Shown: positions 59,486 through 64,000 of the stretch, piece by piece | How positions within the stretch are numbered: position 1 is the first letter of the stretch | Layout: each line of letters opens with the position of its first letter | Notes under the pieces: model-generated | Told to the model about the DNA's origin: nothing | What the model saw: the letters and a program-made list of their open reading frames with translations, nothing else | The model's database searches: none | Source of the DNA: an uncultured Acetatifactor sp. | GTDB lineage: Bacteria > Bacillota > Clostridia > Lachnospirales > Lachnospiraceae | Direction: 5' to 3' | Length of the DNA stretch: 64,000 nucleotides | Assembly: GCA_910579755.1 (NCBI GenBank) | Contig: CAJTVB010000013.1 | Location: forward strand, 1-64,000 | Translations under genes and position numbers: made by a program

Positions 59486-60085
59486 TTACTTGGCATTATC
59501 CGTGTCATGGGAAGCTATCACCATGTCAATCAAGCCGTACTCAAGAGCCTCCTGAGCGCTCATCCAATTATCGCGCTCCGTATCGGCGCAGATGGTCTCA
59601 TAATCTCTGCCGGTGTTTTCAGCCAGCATGCGGTTCAGCTTTTCCCTGGTCTTCAAAATGTGCCTGGCCGTGATCTCGATTTCCGTGGCCTGTCCCTGGG
59701 TACCGCCCGAAGGCTGATGGATCATGATCTCCGCGTTGGGAAGCGCAAACCGTTTTCCCTTTGCGCCGCCGGAAAGCAGAAAAGAACCCATGCTGGCCGC
59801 CATACCGATACATACGGTGGACACATCACACTTGATATAATTCATGGTGTCATAAATAGCCATGCCGGCAGTGATCACGCCGCCCGGGCTGTTGATGTAC
59901 AGATGGATATCCTTCTCCGGATCCTCCGCCTCCAAAAACAACAGCTGCGCCACCACGATGCTTGCGGATGTATCGTTAACCTCTTCCCCAAGAAATATGA
60001 TTCTGTCCTTTAAAAGTCTGGAATAAATATCATAGGACCTTTCGCCCTTGCTGGTCTGCTCAATGACATAAGGAACTAAGCTCAT
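59486..60085 (-). CDS. clpP: ATP-dependent Clp protease proteolytic subunit ClpP
   Basis: ClpP forms the tetradecameric serine protease chamber. The 199-residue protein has the catalytic Ser 98 in GMAASMGSFLL, His 123 in AEIMIHQPSGG and the Asp in TERDNWMSA (about residue 175). The HLYINSPGGVITAGMAIYD strand is fully conserved. The start ATG has AGGAGG. It has its own promoter and lies in the common tig-clpP-clpX order. Confidence 0.97.
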   Translation of the reverse strand: MSLVPYVIEQTSKGERSYDIYSRLLKDRIIFLGEEVNDTSASIVVAQLLFLEAEDPEKDIHLYINSPGGVITAGMAIYDTMNYIKCDVSTVCIGMAASMGSFLLSGGAKGKRFALPNAEIMIHQPSGGTQGQATEIEITARHILKTREKLNRMLAENTGRDYETICADTERDNWMSAQEALEYGLIDMVIASHDTDNAK

Positions 60086-60116
60086 AGTAAATCCTCCTTC
60101 CCTGATTCTGCTTTAC

Positions 60117-60145
60117 ATCTTATCCTACCATGATGCCTTTTTCAA
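60117..60145 (-). promoter_or_regulatory. Sigma-A promoter of clpP
   Basis: TTGAAA (60140-60145) and TAAGAT (60117-60122) on the minus strand with 17-bp spacing. I see no CtsR box (tandem GGTCAA) nearby. Confidence 0.65.
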
Positions 60146-60202
60146 TGAAAATGCCAAAATTTTAGAAAAAAATAATCAATACAAAGCTTTTTCCATACAT
60201 AG

Positions 60203-60236
60203 GAAAAGTTGTACCCCGCAAAATCGGGGTACAACC
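60203..60236 (-). terminator. Terminator between tig and clpP
   Basis: GTTGTACCCCG and CGGGGTACAAC form a long perfect stem around ATTTTG on the minus strand, followed by TTTTCC. It would limit read-through from tig into clpP. Confidence 0.8.
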
Positions 60237-60274
60237 GCTAGTTCCGGCCTTTAAGAAAAGCGCCTGACCTTACC

Positions 60275-61579
60275 TTACTCCGCCTGGGGCTCCTTTTCCT
60301 CCGCATTGTCTACCACAAAGGCAAGAGCCTTTTTCACGCAGAGATCCTCCATCACCTGCTCTTTGCCGTTCTCACCCAGCATCTCTCTCACCTTGTCGAC
60401 TTCCATGCCGTAAGCATTTGCCATGGCCTGGACCTCCTCGTCAAATTCTTCCTCGGAAGCCTGAATATTCTCGGCCTTCACCACTGCCTCCAGCACCAGT
60501 CTGGACTGGATCCTCCTCAGGGCCTGAGGCTTCATCTGCTCAAGAAGCATCTTGGTAGTTACGCCGGTAATCTGGGTGTACTGCTCCATGGAAATTCCCT
60601 GAGCCTGCATCCTCTGGGCATAGTCCTGAACCATCTGTCTCTGCTGAGTCTCCACCATGGCGTCGGGGATCTCCATCTGCGCCTCCGCTATCAGGGCCTC
60701 GATAGCCTCATCCTCTCTGATATTCTTTGCTTCCTCTTCCTTTCTTTCCGTCAGAGTCCGCTTTACCTCTTCTCTGTATTCCTCCACAGTATCGCTTTCT
60801 TCGGAAACCTCACCTACAAAATCCTCGTCCAGCTCCGGAAGCTGCTTTTCCTGAATTTTCTTCACGGTACACTTAAACACCGCAGCCCTGCCAGCCAGCT
60901 CCTCCGCCTGGTAATCCTCCGGGAAAGTCACGTTCACATCTGTCTCCACACCGATCTGCGCACCGATCAGCGCCTCTTCAAAGCCGGGGATAAAGGTATG
61001 GGAGCCAATGGTCAGAGAATAGTCGTTCCCCTTGCCGCCCTCAAAGGCCGTGCCGTCCACGAAGCCTTCAAAATCCAGCACTATACTGTCGCCGTCCCGA
61101 ACCTCTCTGTCGGTAACCTCCACCGTTCTGGAGTTTTTGTCTCTCTCCCTGTCTATGTGGGCATCCACATCCGCGTCGGTAACCTCCACATCCGTTTTGC
61201 CCACCTTCACGCCCTTGTAGGTTCCCAGAGTCACTTCGGGCTTCAGGGCCACCTCAGCCGTAAAGATAAAAGGCTTGCCCGCCTCCAGCTGCACCACATC
61301 CACCTTGGGACTGGACACGATTTCCTCGCTGCACTCATCCAGCGCCCGCTCATAGGCATCCGGCATCAGCTCGTTTGCGGCGTCCTCATAAAACACTGAC
61401 TTTCCGTACATCTGCTCGATCATCTTCCGGGACGCCTTGCCCTTGCGGAAGCCGGGAATGCTGATCCGGTTCTTATTTTTCCGGTACGCGTTTTCGATGG
61501 CCTCCTCCAGCTCCTCGGCAGGTACCTCGATGGTCAGCTTCGCCATATTCTTCTCTAATTTTTCTACCTGTAAACTCAT
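60275..61579 (-). CDS. tig: Trigger factor
   Basis: Trigger factor is the ribosome-bound chaperone and prolyl isomerase that meets nascent chains. The 434-residue protein has the ribosome-binding loop IPGFRKGKASRKM (signature GFRxGK), the FKBP-type isomerase domain (about 150-245, DRDSIVLDFEGFVDG-like segment DGDSIVLDFEGFVDGTAF) and the helical C-terminal cradle. ATG 61579 follows AAGGAGG. It leads the tig-clpP-clpX-engB cluster, which links folding and degradation. Confidence 0.96.
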   Translation of the reverse strand: MSLQVEKLEKNMAKLTIEVPAEELEEAIENAYRKNKNRISIPGFRKGKASRKMIEQMYGKSVFYEDAANELMPDAYERALDECSEEIVSSPKVDVVQLEAGKPFIFTAEVALKPEVTLGTYKGVKVGKTDVEVTDADVDAHIDRERDKNSRTVEVTDREVRDGDSIVLDFEGFVDGTAFEGGKGNDYSLTIGSHTFIPGFEEALIGAQIGVETDVNVTFPEDYQAEELAGRAAVFKCTVKKIQEKQLPELDEDFVGEVSEESDTVEEYREEVKRTLTERKEEEAKNIREDEAIEALIAEAQMEIPDAMVETQQRQMVQDYAQRMQAQGISMEQYTQITGVTTKMLLEQMKPQALRRIQSRLVLEAVVKAENIQASEEEFDEEVQAMANAYGMEVDKVREMLGENGKEQVMEDLCVKKALAFVVDNAEEKEPQAE

Positions 61580-61715
61580 TATACAATTTCCTCCTTTATC
61601 CCCCGGCGGGGCCATATCCATTGTCCCGAAATGTTCCGCACAGCCGAAAAGCGCTCTGCACCGGTTTTTCCCGGATGCCGCCTTCCTGTGAGGACATGAT
61701 CACAGTCATTGTAGG

Positions 61716-61744
61716 ATTATATCATAAAGTCTGCCAAAATACAA
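61716..61744 (-). promoter_or_regulatory. Sigma-A promoter of tig
   Basis: TTGTAT (61739-61744) and a perfect TATAAT (61716-61721) on the minus strand with 17-bp spacing, just after the ABC importer gene stop. Confidence 0.75.
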
Positions 61745-61752
61745 ATTATTTT

Positions 61753-63054
61753 TCAAAAAGTGTTGTGCTCAGCAATGATCAAAGGCCTTTCTCCCTGCCG
61801 CTGCCGGATATAGTCCCAGGCCATCTCCTTTGTCCGGGCATCCATTCCCGTAAAGGGCTCGTCCAACAGCACGAAGCAGGACTCGGCTTCCATGGCCCGG
61901 ACCAGCGCCGCCCGGCGTTTCATTCCGCCGCTGAGCTGACCGCAGGGCTTCTCCAAATCCTCTTCCTCAAGCACCTTCAGAAGAGCCTCTCTGGCCTGGT
62001 TCCTGTCCCCGGTTACCATCTCCACATTCTTTAAAGCGCTGTATTCTTCACAGAGCCTGTCCTCCTGAAACATCATGCTGCAAAAGCCAAGAACCTGCAC
62101 AGCTCCTCCGTCAGGCTCCTCCAATCCCGCCAGGATACGGAGCAAGGTGGTCTTTCCGCTCCCCGACGGACTGGTGAGAAAATAACTCTGCCCCGGCTCA
62201 TAGCAGACGCTGACCTGATCCAGCACCTTCCGGCCCCCGTAGCCCTTCGTGACACGGACCAGCTTCAGAGAGCACACCGTTTTTTCCTCCCCGGAGCCCT
62301 TCCGCTTCCCGCACTCCGGTTCCCAGGCAAAAAATTTCCCCGCCATCCACAGCACGGCTCTTTCGAAAATCATGCTCAGCAGAAGAATCACCACCGTCCA
62401 GGCAAAAACTCCCGCCGTATTCAGATAGATCCTGGACAGATAGAGACCTTCCCCCAGAGAAGCCGCCGAAATCCCCATAACCTCCGCCGCCACGCCGGAC
62501 TTCCAGCACAGCCCCAGAGAAATTTTCAGGCCGGCATACAAAAAAGGCTTCATTGCGGGCCTGTAAATATAGAAGAAACGGGTGCCGAAGGGAATCCGGA
62601 ATATCTTCGCCATCTCCAGCATTTTCTGATCCACACTCTTCAATCCCTCCAGCACACTGATATAAAGCTGAGGAAGCACCACCAGAAAGCAGACTGCCAG
62701 CGCCAGAAAGGAAGATCCCCACCAGATCAGAAGCAAAACCACAAAGGAAGCCACCGGAACAGCCTTTAAAAAACGGATAACCGGCGCCAGCATCTCCTCC
62801 AGCAGAGGAAAACGGAAGCTTCCCGCCGCCAGCGCCACACCCCAGAGGGAGCCCGCCAGAAATCCCGTTCCTATCCGCAAAAGGGAGCCTCCCACCGCTC
62901 GGTAAAAGCTTCCTCCACCCAACATTTCCCACAGCTCCCGGAAGGTGGCTCCGGGGCCTGCCAACAATATTTCATTGTCCGCCGCCAGTGCCGCCGCCGC
63001 CCACACAGTCAGCCAAAACAGCACTATGGCACATTTTCTCATTCTTTCTTTCAT
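61753..63054 (-). CDS. Fused ABC importer: permease plus ATPase in one chain
   Basis: Residues 1-245 are a SsuC/TauC-like permease with a signal-anchor helix, six helices and the coupling loop MLEMAKIFRIPFGTRFFYIY. Residues 258-433 are an ABC ATPase with Walker A TSPSGSGKTTLLRIL (about 295), Q-loop SMMFQEDRL, signature CGQLSGGMKRRAAL, Walker B FVLLDEPFTGMDA and switch histidine IIAEHN. The chain stops just after that histidine, so the ATPase lacks the usual C-terminal tail. Fusion of the two parts is uncommon in this importer type. The ATG overlaps the receptor gene stop (ATGA). Substrate unknown; sulfonates or thiamine precursors are used by relatives. Confidence 0.88.
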   Translation of the reverse strand: MKERMRKCAIVLFWLTVWAAAALAADNEILLAGPGATFRELWEMLGGGSFYRAVGGSLLRIGTGFLAGSLWGVALAAGSFRFPLLEEMLAPVIRFLKAVPVASFVVLLLIWWGSSFLALAVCFLVVLPQLYISVLEGLKSVDQKMLEMAKIFRIPFGTRFFYIYRPAMKPFLYAGLKISLGLCWKSGVAAEVMGISAASLGEGLYLSRIYLNTAGVFAWTVVILLLSMIFERAVLWMAGKFFAWEPECGKRKGSGEEKTVCSLKLVRVTKGYGGRKVLDQVSVCYEPGQSYFLTSPSGSGKTTLLRILAGLEEPDGGAVQVLGFCSMMFQEDRLCEEYSALKNVEMVTGDRNQAREALLKVLEEEDLEKPCGQLSGGMKRRAALVRAMEAESCFVLLDEPFTGMDARTKEMAWDYIRQRQGERPLIIAEHNTF

Positions 63055-64000
63055 AAGTGGAAGTAAAAGTCATCCGCCGGCAGCTTCCCCCCGATGAGCT
63101 GGGGATCAAATTCCGCCAGCACCTCCAGATAAGCGGAAAGCGCATCCTGCATCTCCTGCCCGGTCATACAGGTAATACCGCATTCAGGTATGGCTTTTTC
63201 CGCCACAGCCTCCTTAGCCAGAATCCCTGCCTCCACCGCCAGGGTTGCTCCCGCCGCCGGATCCTCCAGAATAGCCTCCGCGCTGGCCTGATGCTCCCGG
63301 ACAAATTCCTCCACCGCCTCCGGATGCTCCTCCAGAAAGGCTTTTCTTACCACCGTCACTCCTGTGACCATGGGGTTTCCTGTGCCTTCCCTCATAAGTT
63401 CCTGGGCCGCTGTCCATTCCTTCCCCATGTCCAGCACTGCCTCCAGGGTTTCATTCTGCAAAAGGGCAGCCGTCACGAAAGGCTGGGGCAACAATCCCAC
63501 CGCCTGGGGGTTTTCCGCTAGCAGCGCCGCCGTCTGGGCGGCCTCCGACTGAAATTCAAGATGATAATCCTCCTCTCCGAGACCATTGGCATGTAAAATA
63601 AATCTAAGCACCGCCTCCGGCGTAGTTCCCTTTCCCGTAAGATAGATCGTCCTGCCCTTCAGATCCCCCACGCTGCGAACCTGTTCCGATCCCGTCACCA
63701 GATACAGAACACTCAGCGTGTTGATATCCACCACAGCCACTCCGCCCTTTGTCTTTTCATATAATATGGCCGCCACATTGGCCGGCACCAGCGCTATGTC
63801 CAGCTCTCCCTTTACCATCAGGGGCAGCAGCTCCTCCGCCCCCGCCGCCATCCGAAACTCATATTCCCCTGCGGTCTTTCTATTTTCTGCTTTTTCCATC
63901 AAAAATAAAATTCCCAGAGAAGTCGGGCCCTTCAAAGATCCTACTCGGACTGTCACTGTATCGCCGCTCTCTTCATCAGATCCACAGCCTGCCAGAAGTC
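63051..64000 (-). CDS. ABC importer substrate-binding lipoprotein (5' end outside the window)
   Basis: The frame stays open to the right edge and reads LLAGCGSDEESGDTVTVRVG, a lipobox followed by the mature N-terminus, so the start lies beyond 64000. The visible part (about 315 residues) resembles SsuA/TauA/NMT1-type receptors: VRVGSLKGPTSLGILFLMEK, ELDIALVPANVAAILYEK, VGDLKGRTIYLTGKGTTPEA. The ligand is not clear. A GTG at 63956 could be mistaken for the start but would remove the signal peptide. It is coupled to the permease-ATPase gene. Confidence 0.85.
   Translation of the reverse strand, partial: LLAGCGSDEESGDTVTVRVGSLKGPTSLGILFLMEKAENRKTAGEYEFRMAAGAEELLPLMVKGELDIALVPANVAAILYEKTKGGVAVVDINTLSVLYLVTGSEQVRSVGDLKGRTIYLTGKGTTPEAVLRFILHANGLGEEDYHLEFQSEAAQTAALLAENPQAVGLLPQPFVTAALLQNETLEAVLDMGKEWTAAQELMREGTGNPMVTGVTVVRKAFLEEHPEAVEEFVREHQASAEAILEDPAAGATLAVEAGILAKEAVAEKAIPECGITCMTGQEMQDALSAYLEVLAEFDPQLIGGKLPADDFYFHL

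Noticed and set aside
1..64000. CRISPR arrays, tRNA or rRNA genes, insertion sequences, prophage, attachment sites
   Set aside because: I looked for spaced repeats, cloverleaf-like blocks, transposases and integrases and saw none. Intergenic gaps are short and explained by promoters, terminators and riboswitches.

Overview
The window looks like chromosomal DNA of an anaerobic, gut-type Firmicute close to the Lachnospiraceae (order Eubacteriales). Supporting signs are oxygen-sensitive glycyl radical chemistry, a T-box leader in front of valS, a TPP riboswitch in front of thiT, consensus sigma-A promoters (TTGACA, 17 bp, TATAAT), strong GGAGG ribosome sites, and families typical of that group. 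Most genes lie on the minus strand. I see no rRNA, tRNA, CRISPR array, insertion sequence or prophage.

The centrepiece (13.7-27.3 kb) is a complete glycyl-radical-enzyme microcompartment locus of the fucose/rhamnose type (GRM5-like). In transcription order it encodes a B12-independent 1,2-propanediol dehydratase, its radical-SAM activase, a PduU-like shell protein, an EutP/PduV GTPase, then from a second promoter L-fuculose-phosphate aldolase, a small unknown protein with an encapsulation-peptide-like helix, CoA-acylating aldehyde dehydrogenase, a zinc alcohol dehydrogenase, four BMC-H shell proteins, PduL, the EutN vertex protein, a PduS-like flavin/Fe-S protein, a PduT-like shell protein and a DeoR regulator. 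Together they would split fuculose-1-phosphate to lactaldehyde, dehydrate the derived propanediol to propionaldehyde inside the shell, and dispose of it as propanol and propionyl-phosphate. L-fucose isomerase lies at the left edge directly after purC; no fuculokinase is present in the window. Ten-bp phased repeats lie upstream of both locus promoters and are candidate operators.

Around it: 0-10 kb holds fucI, purC, an FAD protein, yitT, a YfhO-like membrane protein, a class I amidotransferase and a DUF2974 hydrolase. At 10-13.6 kb are a chemoreceptor coupled to a TetR regulator, then citrate synthase. At 27.5-45 kb are a decayed AAA/PD-(D/E)XK gene, a lipoprotein, gltBD, a glycosyltransferase, a HAD-CPBP protease fusion, a GreA-family factor, an MraY-like enzyme, and an operon joining a metal-exporter-like protein, a Fur-family regulator and a TetM-like ribosomal GTPase fused to a Rae1/YacP-like NYN nuclease domain. 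A cysteine-rich secreted repeat protein follows, divergent from an XRE regulator.

The right part (45.5-64 kb) holds riboswitch-controlled thiT, a GNAT acetyltransferase, valS, an ABC exporter pair, a TraX-like protein, an orphan response regulator, an ECF sigma/anti-sigma pair, the tig-clpP-clpX-engB protein quality-control cluster, an AI-2E/YtvI membrane protein, and a fused permease-ATPase ABC importer with its lipoprotein receptor running off the right edge.

The most interesting points are the GTPase-NYN fusion in a metal-regulated operon, the small helix-bearing protein and multiple targeting helices of the microcompartment, the possible long form of one shell protein, and the phased repeats at the two microcompartment promoters.
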